Source of the DNA: Colletes latitarsis
Lineage: Eukaryota; Arthropoda; Insecta; Hymenoptera; Colletidae
Assembly (NCBI RefSeq): GCF_051014445.1
Contig: NW_027488368.1
Location: forward strand, 27,564,001 to 27,628,000
DNA length: 64,000 nt
Reading direction: 5' to 3'
Within the stretch, counting starts at the first letter, position 1. Every line of letters begins with the position of its first letter. A model generated the notes under the pieces. The model was not told the origin of the DNA, searched no databases, and was given only the letters and a program-made list of their open reading frames with translations. The translations under genes and the position numbers were made by a program. This document shows, in pieces, positions 54,873 to 64,000 of the stretch.

Positions 54873-57800
54873 AGCAGGCTAGTAAGAAAGCAATTAGCTA
54901 GTAAGAATGCAGTAAGCTGGTAAGAAAGCAGGTAGCTAGCAAGGAAGTAGTAAGTTAGTAAGCAAGCAGTAAGTTAGTAAGCAAGCAGTTAGCTAGTAAG
55001 CGAGTAGGAAGCTTGTAAGGAAGCAGTATGATAGTAAGCAAGCAGTAAGCTATAAAGTAAGCAGCAAGCTAGTAAGCAAGCAGTATGCTTGTAAGTAAGC
55101 AGTTATCTCGAAAGCAGGCAGCAAGCTTTCAAGCAAGCATGGAGCGAGTATGCTAGCAGTACGCTAATAAGCAACCAGTGTGCTAGTAAGCGAGCAGTGA
55201 TCATGTAAGCGGGGACAAATCTAGTGGGGAAGTAGTAGGCTAGTAGGCAAGCAGTAAGCTAGTAAGAAAGCAGTGAGCTAGAAAGCAAGAAGCGGGCAAG
55301 TAAGCGAGCAGTAAGCGAGAAAGGTTGCAGTGAGCTGGTAAGCGAGGAGCAATCTAGTAAGGAAGCAGCTTGATAGTAAGCAAGCAGTTGCCTAGTAAGC
55401 TACAAGTAAGCTAGTAAACATGCAGCTTGCTAGTATGAGAGCAATTAGCTAGTAACCGAGCAGTTAGTTAGTAAGCAGGTAGTAAGCTGGTAAGCAAGCA
55501 CTAAGCTAGAAAGCAAGCAGCAGCCTGGTATCAAAGCACTTAGCTATTAAGTAAGCAGTATGCTAGCGAGCAAGCGGTATGCTAGATAGCAACCAGTGAG
55601 CTAGTGTGCGAGCAGTGATCTAGCAAGCAAGCAGTATGCTAGTAGGCAAGCAGTAAGCTAGAAAGCAAGCAGCAGTCTAGTCAGAAAGCAGTTAGCTAGT
55701 AGGAAAGCAGTATGCTAGAAAGCGAGCAGTAAGCTAGAAAGAAGGCAGAGGGCTAGTGAGCAAGCAGTATAATAGTAGGGAAGCAGTAAGCTAGAAAGCA
55801 AGCAGCGGGCCAGTAAGCGAGCAGTAAGCGCGTAAGCTAGCAGTATGCTAGTAGGGTTGCAGTGAGCTGGTTAGCGAGGAGGAAGCTAGGAAGCAAGCAG
55901 CGAGCATGTAAGCAAGCAGGCAGCTAGTAAGCGACCAGTAAGCTTGTAAGGAAGCAGCAGCCTAGTCAGATAGCAGTTAGCTATTGAGAAAGCTGTGTGC
56001 TGGTAGGCAAGCAGTAAACTAGAAAGCAACCGGGAAGCTAGCATTCAAGCAGTAGGCTGGTATGAAAGCAGTTAGCTAGTAAGGATGTAGTAGGCTTGTT
56101 AGCAAGTAGAAGGCTCGTAAGCTTGCTGTAAGTTAGTAGACAGGCTGCAGGGTGGTCAGAAAGCAGTTAGCTAGTAAGCAAGCAGTAAGCTGGAAGCAAG
56201 CAGCAAGCTAGTAAGCCAGCATTATGCTGGAAAGCAAGCACCAGGCTAGCAAGGGAGCAGTAAGCTGGTAAGCAAGCAGTAAGCTAGCAAGCAAGCAGTA
56301 AGCTAGAAAGCAACCAGCAGGCTTTTAAGAAAGCAGTTAGCTACTGAGCAGGTAGTATGGTAGTAAGGAAGCGGTAAGCTAGTGAACAAGCAGTAAGCTG
56401 GTAAGCAACAAGTAAGCTAGTAGGCAACCAGCTTGAAAGTAAGAAAGTAATCAGCTAGTAAGAACGCAGTAATCTAGACAGCAACCAGTAAGCTAGTAAG
56501 CAAGCAGGAAGCTAGTAAGAAAGCAGTGTGCTAGAAATCATGCGGTGGGCTGGTAAGTGAGCAGGAAGGTAGTAAGGAAGCAGTGTGCTAGTAAGCAAGC
56601 TGTAAGCTAGAAAGGAAGCATTAAGCTAGCAAGCAAGCAGTAAGATACTAAGCAACAAGTAAGATAGTAGGCAAGCAGTAAGCTAGGGGGCAAGCAGCGA
56701 ACAAGTAAGCAAGCAGCGAGCCAGTAAGCGAGCAGGATGCTAGTAGGGAAGCTTTAAGCTAGAACGCAAGCAAGAAGCTAGTAAGGAAGCAGTAAGCTAG
56801 AAAGCAAGCAGCGGGCCAGTAAGCGAGCAGTAAGCGCGTAAGCTAGCAGTATGCTAGTAGGGTTGCAGTGAGCTGGTTAGCGAGGAGGAAGCTAGGAAGC
56901 AAGCAGCGAGCATGTAAGCAAGCAGGCAGCTAGTAAGCGACCAGTAAGCTTGTAAGGAAGCAGCAGCCTAGTCAGATAGCAGTTAGCTATTGAGAAAGCT
57001 GTGTGCTGGTAGGCAAGCAGTAAACTAGAAAGCAACCGGGAAGCTAGCATTCAAGCAGTAGGCTGGTATGAAAGCAGTTAGCTAGTAAGGATGTAGTAGG
57101 CTTGTTAGCAAGTAGAAGGCTCGTAAGCTTGCTGTAAGTTAGCAGACAGGCTGCAGGGTGGTCAGAAAGCAGTTAGCTAGTAAGCAAGCAGTAAGCTGGA
57201 AGCAAGCAGCAAGCTAGTAAGCCAGCATTATGCTGGAAAGCAAGCACCAGGCTAGCAAGGGAGCAGTAAGCTGGTAAGCAAGCAGTAAGCTAGCAAGCAA
57301 GCAGTAAGCTAGAAAGCAACCAGCAGGCTTTTAAGAAAGCAGTTAGCTACTGAGCAGGTAGTATGGTAGTAAGGAAGCGGTAAGCTAGTGAACAAGCAGT
57401 AAGCTGGTAAGCAACAAGTAAGCTAGTAGGCAACCAGCTTGAAAGTAAGAAAGTAATCAGCTAGTAAGAACGCAGTAAGCTAGTGAGCAAGCAGTAAGCT
57501 GGTAAGCAACATGTAAGCTAGTAGGCAAGCAGCTTGAAAGTAAGAAAGTAATCAGCTAGTAAGAACGCAGTATGCTAGTAAGCAAGGAGTAAGCTAGTAA
57601 GCAAACAGAAAGCTAGTAAGCAAGCAGTGAGCTAGTAAGCGAGCAGGGAGCTTGTACGGAAGTAGTATGCTAGTAGGCATCCACTAAGCTCGTAAGCATG
57701 CAGTGAGCCAGCAAGCGAGCAGGAAGCTAGTAAGGAAGCAGCATGATAGTAAGCAAGCTGCAGGCCAGTAAGCATGCAGTAAGCGAGTGAGCAAGCAGTA

Positions 57801-58262
57801 AGCTAGTAAGTAAGCTGTAGGTTGGTAAGGAAGCAGTTAGCCAGTAAGGAAGTAGTAAGCTAGTAAGCAGGCAGTAAGCAAGTAAACAAGCAGTGAGCTA
57901 GTAAGAAAGTCGTTAACTAGTAAGCAAGCTGTAACCTAGTGTGCAAGCAGTTAGTTAGTAATCGAGGAGGAAGCTAGTAAGGAAGCAGTATGCTAGTAAG
58001 CAAGCAGTAAGCTAGTTAGCAAGCAGTAAGCTAGTAAGCAAGCAGTAAGCTAGAGGGCAAGCAGCAAGCTAGTAATGAAGCAGTAAGCTAGAAAGCAAGG
58101 AGCAGTCTAGTAAGAAAGCAGTTAGCTAGTAAGCTAGTAGTAAGCTAGTAAGCAAGCAGGAAGCTGGGAAGGAAGCACTAAGTTAGAAAGCAAGCAGCAT
58201 GGTGGGAAGAATACAATTAGCTGGCAAGAAAGCAGTGAGCTAGTAAGTAAGTAGTATGCTAG
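54873..58262 (+). repeat. 19-bp minisatellite block 5 (3.4 kb)
   Basis: Same 19-bp unit and orientation. Contains a recent segment duplication (55771-56472 repeated at 56777-57478) and a 95-bp (5 x 19) duplication near 57386-57575. No gene. Confidence 0.94.
55771..57478 (+). repeat. ~0.7-kb satellite segment duplicated 1006 bp apart
   Basis: The segment marked by GCGGGCCAGTAAGCGAGCAG (55805 and 56811) is repeated with only a few differences over ~700 bp. The spacing is one base short of 53 monomers, as expected from unequal exchange. Confidence 0.85.
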
Positions 58263-58384
58263 TGTTACGTATGTCGAACGTTTCGTTCCTCAAATTTTTC
58301 TTGCCACTTGCGTGCATTAGGAAATCGCCCTGCTACTTATCTAACCTTTGAAGTGGGGGTCACTTCCGTCGCGATGCAGCAGCC

Positions 58385-58445
58385 CGTTAATTAATACAAT
58401 TCGGAGAATAGAGCAGCTCGTTAATTAATACAATTCGGAGAATAG
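58385..58445 (+). repeat. U3-like 34-bp direct repeat in LTR2
   Basis: CGTTAATTAATACAATTCGG with adjoining bases occurs at 58385-58411 and again at 58419-58445, upstream of the TATA box. Repeated U3 segments often hold enhancer sites; that role is inference. Confidence 0.75.
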
Positions 58446-58499
58446 TGCACACGGTGATTTCTAACGTACATTTGAATCGGCCCCACTCAGATTTTTTGG

Positions 58500-58507
58500 T
58501 ATATAAA
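58500..58507 (+). promoter_or_regulatory. TATA box of LTR2
   Basis: TATATAAA, followed ~25-30 nt later by TCATTACTCGGGGGATCAT, where initiation would be expected. Good match to an LTR promoter. Confidence 0.65.
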
Positions 58508-59020
58508 CCCCGTGATTTCATTACTCGGGGGATCATAATCGTACCGTCACGCTTAGTGTCAACTCCACGACTCTCGTTACGCGTGTACGATTTTTGTTAG
58601 TCAGTTGTATTTGTGAGATCGGGCTACAGTTCCCTGTCGTATCAATATTATACCATATGGAATCCGAGAACCGGCATAAATTCTATTGCGGCCATTACTT
58701 TCAACTGACATACCCCCGCATCGCCAGTGCGTCAACACCGCGCAAGATCTTTTTAGGTAAATATAATCTTCTTTGATCGCGACACAAGATACACGAAACA
58801 ATTGTATTTTATTGTTGATTTAAGAATATATCTACTTTTATTATCAAATCAGAGTTATCCAACTTCTTCAACCCATAATTATATAAAGCGGTTATCATTA
58901 GTTAAACGTTCCCATAATAATATAACCTTACCGCTCGGGTTATATTACATTTAATAATTCATAGTTACGAGTTCAATTAACACATCCCCAAATCCAAATA
59001 CAACCCCTTACAACATAGAG

Positions 59021-59440
59021 GCTCCTCGATTACGCATCGAGTTCGTCCACGCAATCTATTACCATCCTAGCGGCTCCCAGATTACGCATCAGGTTCGTCA
59101 GCATCCTACAGCTCCCTGATTTTGCATCAGGTTCGTCTGTGATCTATTCAACTACCCAGCAGCTCCTCGATTACGGATCGAGTTCGTCTGCGTTTCTTCC
59201 AACCTCCTAGCAGCTCCCCGATTTCGCATTGGGTTCGTCTGCGTCGTTATCAACAATCCTAGTGACTCCCCGATTTCGCATCGGGTTCGTTCACGACGTT
59301 TCACCCTCCTACGACTCCCTGGTTTCGCACCAGGTTCGTCCGTACGTGACTCCATCCCAGAGGCTCCCTGATTTCGCATCAGGTTCATCCTCGTTATCAA
59401 CTATCCTAGCGGCTCCCCAATTTCGCATTGGGTACGTCCG
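59021..59440 (+). repeat. Nine-unit hairpin array with covarying stems in LTR2
   Basis: Units of 38-52 bp, each GCTC-(6-bp arm)-5-nt loop-(6-bp arm)-GTTCGTC. Arms start at 59025, 59077, 59115, 59166, 59217, 59269, 59318, 59367 and 59416. Left arms are CTCGAT, CCAGAT, CCTGAT, CTCGAT, CCCGAT, CCCGAT, CCTGGT, CCTGAT and CCCAAT; right arms change to match. Seven are perfect, one has a G-T wobble and one an A-A mismatch. Loops are mostly TTCGC or TACGC. Stem pairing is kept while sequence varies, so a structure appears to be selected. Function unknown. Confidence 0.88.
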
Positions 59441-59527
59441 TGCACCTAACTAACAAACTGATACCATATTCCATACTCTCTCTCGCACTCGCAGGCCACG
59501 CACGCTGCACTGCCCTGGCTCGTAACA

Positions 59528-60443
59528 CTAATAAGCAAGCAGTAAGCTAGTGAGGAAGCAGTGAGCTAGTAAGCGAGGAGGATGGTAGTATGGAAGCAGT
59601 TATATTGTAAGCAAGTAGTAAGCTAGTAAGCGAGCAGTGAGCTAGTAAGCGAGCGGGAAGCTATTAGGGAAGCAGTTCGATAGTAAGCCAGAAGTAAGCT
59701 GGTAAGAAAGTAGTTAGCTAGTAACCAAGTAGGAAGTTAGTAAGCACGCAGTAAGCTAGTAAGCAAGCAGTGAGCTAGTAAGCCTGGTGGAAGCTAGTAA
59801 GGAAGCTGTATTCTAGTAAGCAAGCTGTAGTCTAGTAAGCAAGCAGTGAGATAGTAGCCCAGCAGTAAGCTAGTAAGTAAGCAGTAAACTAGTAAGCAAG
59901 CAGTAACCTAGTGAGCAACAAGTAAACTAGTAAGTAAGCAGCATGCTAGTATGAGAGCAATTAGCTAGTAAGCGAGGAGGAAGCTAGTGAGAAAGCAGTA
60001 TGCTAGTAAGCACGCAGTAAGCTTGAAACCAAGCGGTAAGCTAGTAAGCAAGCAGTTAGCTAGTACGAAAGCTGTGTGCTAGTAAGCAAGCATTACGCTA
60101 GTAAGCTAGCAGTTAGTTAGTAAGGATGCAGTAAGCTAGTAAGCTAGCAGCAAGTTTGTAAGCAAGCAGTAAGCTGGTAAGAAGGCAGGTAGATAGCAAG
60201 GAGGTAGTAAGCTATTAAGGAAGCAATAAGCTAGTATGCAAGCAGTAATCTAGTAGGCAAGCAGTAAGCTAGTAGGCGAGCAGCAAGCTAGTAAGCAAGC
60301 TAGAATATAGTAAACAAGCAGTAAGCTAGCAAGCAACCAGTAAGCTAGTAAGCAAGCTGCTGGCCAGTAAGAAAGCAGCAAGTTAAGAAGTAAGCAGGAA
60401 TGCAGTAAGAATGCAGTTTGGTAGTAAGCAAGCAATACGCTAG
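59528..60443 (+). repeat. 19-bp minisatellite block 6
   Basis: Same unit and orientation as before, between LTR2 and LTR3. No gene. Confidence 0.93.
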
Positions 60444-62079
60444 TGTTTAAAGATTGCATAATGCCGAGTGATTATTCTCGGCCGCAGTTACCGTTAATCC
60501 TGTTAACGTACAATTCGAATGAGATTATCTCTAATAGGATTTGTACAGCAAGCAGTGATAGAAAAACACGTGTATTACTCGTTTTTCTGGCATCGGTAAC
60601 GGCGCATTACGTTCGATTCGAGTGTACCAACGGTGTTAATGACATCAGTATCGTGAGAGAGTAGCGCGCAAATAATTAGACAAAGATAGACTGCCGAAAT
60701 TTAGACAGCGTCGCGGAACGATTAATTAAAGTACCACGACGACGTCTTCCGCTGTCAATCCGCACAGTCTCACAACGACTTCTGATGAAGACACATCGGC
60801 TCCCGATCGTGTCCGAACAGATATCGAGCGAATCTTGAGTGTGAAACTCTTGAGATACAGCTAGTAGACGATTATTAAATAAAGGGTGCAACGCGTCGAT
60901 GTTCAGTCTGGTGCGGGTCCTCTGATTGACCTCGCACAGCTGAGAATTCATTGAAACTCAAATTAGCATCAATTAATTTAGACTTTGCTTATCAAACGAG
61001 TCGACTTTCGATTCGAATAAGTGCATTCAGGAGTTTCGTTCGGGAAATTCCCAAACGAGCTCAATTCTCATTTACTGTCTAGTTTGGAGGGTTCGAGAAT
61101 ACACAAATAAGATGTTCGACCCCCCTCGTGCAGTATTATTTTGTCGTTTCAAGCGTATAAACGTTTGAAACACAGAGAAGTGGGTGGATACCGTTCAAAC
61201 TTCTCTGTGATTCTCGTTCGGCTTAGGAGACACCGAAGGGAGGCACCTACGTGGTGAACCTCCAGGTGGGCTCACTGGAGTCAGGTCAGCGTCCACTTCG
61301 GACGCTTGACATTCGGTCTTCGATTCCTTCCCTCTACAGACCCCGCCGGTGTAACACTTAGAGGAGCAACTGTGCGGAGAGGTTAAGGAGTCGCGGGTCA
61401 GGCCCCCACGTAGTTCAAATACTGTCACGAATCACGTCGAGTGGTGCATTCGTGCAGTGAACCACGTGCAGTCGGACTTCGCCGTGCAACTCTCGACCAA
61501 CAAGTCATCTGTTGGAACGTTAAGGGGAAGCCATAGATCGACGGTCGTACCGTTGTACTGCAGTGCGACTCAATGCACAGACTCCGTGGGCATACTCACA
61601 GGATCAGTGCATTTGGAGCCTTACAACCTCCGCTTAAATCCCCGTCCATTAGACAATTGACTCAGTTCGGCGTCGAAAGGAAATTTAATTCTTTTCACGC
61701 CATAAATTAAATACAGTCCACTTGCGAGCTCGTATATTACGAGTGAGCGAAATTCTCCGCTCCTATACATTCGAATATCGAAGCCAGGAGCATGAGGACA
61801 CACACGCGGCGAATATACGTATACCTTGTTTACGTGTCTAACACATTGCCGTGTTTTTCTGTTCACAGAACCTTGGCCTACCCCAACGTGTCGGTTCCGA
61901 CCAGGATTGGAAACGATTAAATAAGAATTTTCTTCATTTCTTATTGTTTATTTTATTTTTATTTTTATAATAAACAGTTTTCGTTGAAAAAGAAAATCTT
62001 ACATTCCCAATCACTTCCCACAACAAAAATCCGATCCCTCTATGCGGACTTCGTAGTTAAAAGCATCAGCTTTTTAACA
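60444..62079 (+). mobile_element. LTR3, probable solo LTR (1636 bp), related to LTR1
   Basis: Starts TGTTTAAA and ends TTTTTAACA. The flanking CTAG occurs on both sides but is palindromic. Shares with LTR1 the CATTTGGAGC-TTACAACCTCC block (61610-61634), a CAG-AAC...TTGGCC...CCAGG block near 61865-61905, and AATAAA (61969-61974) near the 3' end. No long ORF. The satellite is in plus orientation to the left and minus to the right, so this element sits exactly at an orientation switch. Superfamily undetermined. Confidence 0.7.
61969..61974 (+). terminator. AATAAA polyadenylation signal in LTR3
   Basis: AATAAA 105 nt before the element end, in an A/T-rich stretch, matching the layout of LTR1. 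Confidence 0.5.
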
Positions 62080-64000
62080 CTAGCTTATTCCTGCCTTACT
62101 AGCCTGTTGCTTGATTACTAGATTACTTTCTCATACCAGCTCACTGGTTGCTTCCAAGCACACTGCTTCCTTACTAGCTTCCTCCTCGCTTACTAGCTCA
62201 CTGCATGCTTACTAGCTTACTGCTTGCATACTAGCCTGCTGCTTGCTTTCTAGCTTAGTGCTTCCATACTAGCTTACCGCTTGCTTGGTAGCTTGCTGCT
62301 TCCATACCAGTTAACTGTTTGCTCACTAGTTTACTTGTTGCTTACTAGCTTACTGCTTGCTTTCTAGATCACTGCTTGCTGTCTAGATTACTGCTTGCCT
62401 GCAAGCTTGCTGGTTGCTTGCTAGCTTACTGCTAGCTTGTTTGCTAACTGCTTGCTTTCTAGCTTACAGCTAGCTTACTAGCCTGCTGCTCGTTTTTTAG
62501 CTTACTGTTCGCTTACTAGCACGCAGCATTCTTACTAGCTAATTGCATCATTACTAGCCCGCTGCTTGCTTTCGAGCGTACTGCTGGCTTACTAGCATAC
62601 TTGATGCTTACAAGCTCACTGGTTGTTTACCATCATGCTGCTTCCTTACTAGTTTCCTCCTCGCTTACTAGCTCACTGCATCCTTACTAGCTAATTGCTT
62701 TCTTAGTGGTCAGCTGCTTGCTTGCCACCTACTATCTTGGTGCTTGCTTACTAGCTTACTGCCTGCTTTGTAGCTTCCTCCACGCTTACTAGCTCACTGC
62801 ATGCATACTACCTTACTGGCTTCTTAATAGCTTACTGCTAGCATAATCGCTTAATGCTAGTATACTCTCTTGCTGCGTGCTTACTAGCATGCTGCTTGCA
62901 TATCAACGTACTTCTTCCTTAGTAACTAACTGCATTCTTGCTAGCCTACTGCGTGCTTACTACCATAGTGCTAGGCTACACGCTTACTGCTTGCTTACTA
63001 GCTTGCTGCTTGCTTTCTAGCTTACAGCTTGTTTACTAGCATACTGCTTTCTTACTAGCTAGCAGCTTTCTGACTAGCCTGCTGCGCGCATACAAGCTTA
63101 CTGTTTGCTTAGTTGTTTACTGCTTTCTTACTAGTGTAATGCTTCCTTAGTAGCATCCAGCTTGTTAACTACCTTACAGCGCCCCCACTAGCTTAATGCT
63201 TTTTTCCTAGCTGTCTGCATTCTTACTTGCTTAATGCTTCCTTACTAGCTTGCTGCTTGCATACTAGCTAACAGCTTTGTTACCAGCTTACAGCTTGCTT
63301 ACTAGTTTACTGCTAGCATAATCGCTTAATGCTCGCTTACTACCTTGCTGCTTGCTTACTAGCCTACTGCCTCCTGACTAACTAACTGCCGCCTTACTAG
63401 CCGGCTGCTTGCTTTCTAGCACACTGATTGCCTACTAGCTTACTGCTTGATTACTAGCTCACTGCTTGTCTACTCGCTTACTTCTTGCTTACTAGCCCGC
63501 CGCTTGCTTATTAGCTTACTTCTTGATTACTAGATACCTGCTTCCTTACTAGCCTGCTGCTTCCTTTCTAGTTCACAGCTTTCTCACTATCCTGCTCCTT
63601 GCTTTCTAGCTTGCTGCTTGCTTACTAGTTTGTCGCGTACTTTCTAGCTTACTGCTTGTTTACTAGCTTGGTGGATACTTACCACCACCTGTGTTACTAG
63701 CCTACTGCTTCATCACTAGCTTCCTCCTGGCTTACTAGCTCATACCTTGCATGCTAGCTAACTGCTTCCATACTAGATCCCTGCTCGCTTACTAGCACGC
63801 TGCTTCCTTGCTAGTTAATTGCTTTCATCCAAGCCAGCTGCTTGCTTACTAGCTAACAACTTTCTCACGAGCCTACTGCTTGCTTAATAGCTTAGCGGTT
63901 GCTTACTAGCAAACTGCTTCCTTACTAGCCAGTTGCTTGCTTTCAAGCCTACCGCTTGCCTACCAGTCTACTGCATCCTCACTAGCTTCCTCCTGCCTTA
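62080..64000 (-). repeat. 19-bp minisatellite block 7, inverted orientation
   Basis: The same minisatellite as its reverse complement (ACTGCTTGCTTACTAGCT on the plus strand), from the end of LTR3 to the window end. No gene. Confidence 0.94.

Larger units (their letters stand above)
58263..59527 (+). mobile_element. LTR2, probable solo LTR (1265 bp)
   Basis: Termini TGTTACG...CGTAACA are inverted repeats of TG...CA type. The flanks CTAG (left) and CTAA (right) suggest a 4-bp duplication with one later change. The upstream part has a 34-bp direct repeat and a TATA box, as in a U3. The downstream part has a nine-unit hairpin array. No long ORF and no clear AATAAA were seen. It is not evidently related to LTR1 or LTR3. 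Confidence 0.75.

Noticed and set aside
59021..59440. tRNA genes or tRNA-like T arms suggested by GGTTCGTC after each hairpin
   Set aside because: Units are ~50 bp, with no acceptor, D or anticodon arms and no box A. Only a short word is shared.
1..64000. Canonical insect telomere repeat (TTAGG)n
   Set aside because: No tandem TTAGG or TCAGG run was seen; the satellite is an unrelated 19-mer.

Overview
The window is repetitive, non-genic DNA from an animal, most likely an insect. No host gene, tRNA or rRNA was recognised. Three kinds of sequence fill it: (1) a 19-bp minisatellite, consensus near AGCTAGTAAGCAAGCAGTA; (2) eleven full, truncated or nested copies (called A to K here) of one GC-rich non-LTR retrotransposon family of the R1-like type; (3) three long LTR-like elements (LTR1 to LTR3) in the minisatellite. 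The insect assignment is inference: the ORF1 zinc knuckles, the ORF2 opening 'NLNHCRAAQ' and the C-terminal CCHC motif are typical of arthropod R1-clade elements (R1, TRAS, SART, Waldo).

Layout: A (-, 1-6022) lies head-to-head with 3' remnant B (+, 6023-8223). Satellite 8224-8937. C (+, 8938-11400 and 13956-17399) is split by D (-, 11401-13955). Satellite 17400-23106. E (+, 23107-29105) is full length with both ORFs open, a 39-nt poly(A) and a perfect 12-bp target duplication. Satellite 29106-31572. A compound block follows: F (3' stub), G, H, then I (38289-41672 and 50740-53147), split by J (41673-43584 and 48783-50724), itself split by antisense K (43585-48769). Satellite then runs to 60443, interrupted by LTR1 (53205-54872) and LTR2 (58263-59527). 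LTR3 occupies 60444-62079. Beyond it the satellite runs in the opposite orientation to the window end.

Element biology: E has a 384-nt 5' UTR with a three-way-junction fold. ORF1 (625 aa) is a Gag-like protein with three zinc knuckles. ORF2 (1060 aa) carries an apurinic-like endonuclease, a reverse transcriptase (YADD) and a CCHC motif. The two ORFs share one base in a TAATG stop-start, the arrangement known to couple translation in SART1. A ~516-nt 3' UTR made of serial hairpins and a poly(A) tail follow. Two subfamilies are visible: type I (A, D, E, J, K; nearly identical, young) and type II (B, H, parts of C, G, I; degenerate). C, G and I are type I/type II mosaics.

The most unusual signals are a nine-unit hairpin array with compensatory stem changes in LTR2, a 34-nt palindrome in the RT motif A whose centre is inverted in copy D, the three-level nesting at 38-53 kb, the unoccupied paralogue of E's insertion site, and two poly(A)-to-element joints at the same element position. 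The region resembles a pericentromeric, centromeric or subtelomeric satellite with retroelement islands. High-identity repeats are prone to misassembly, so structural claims need long-read support.
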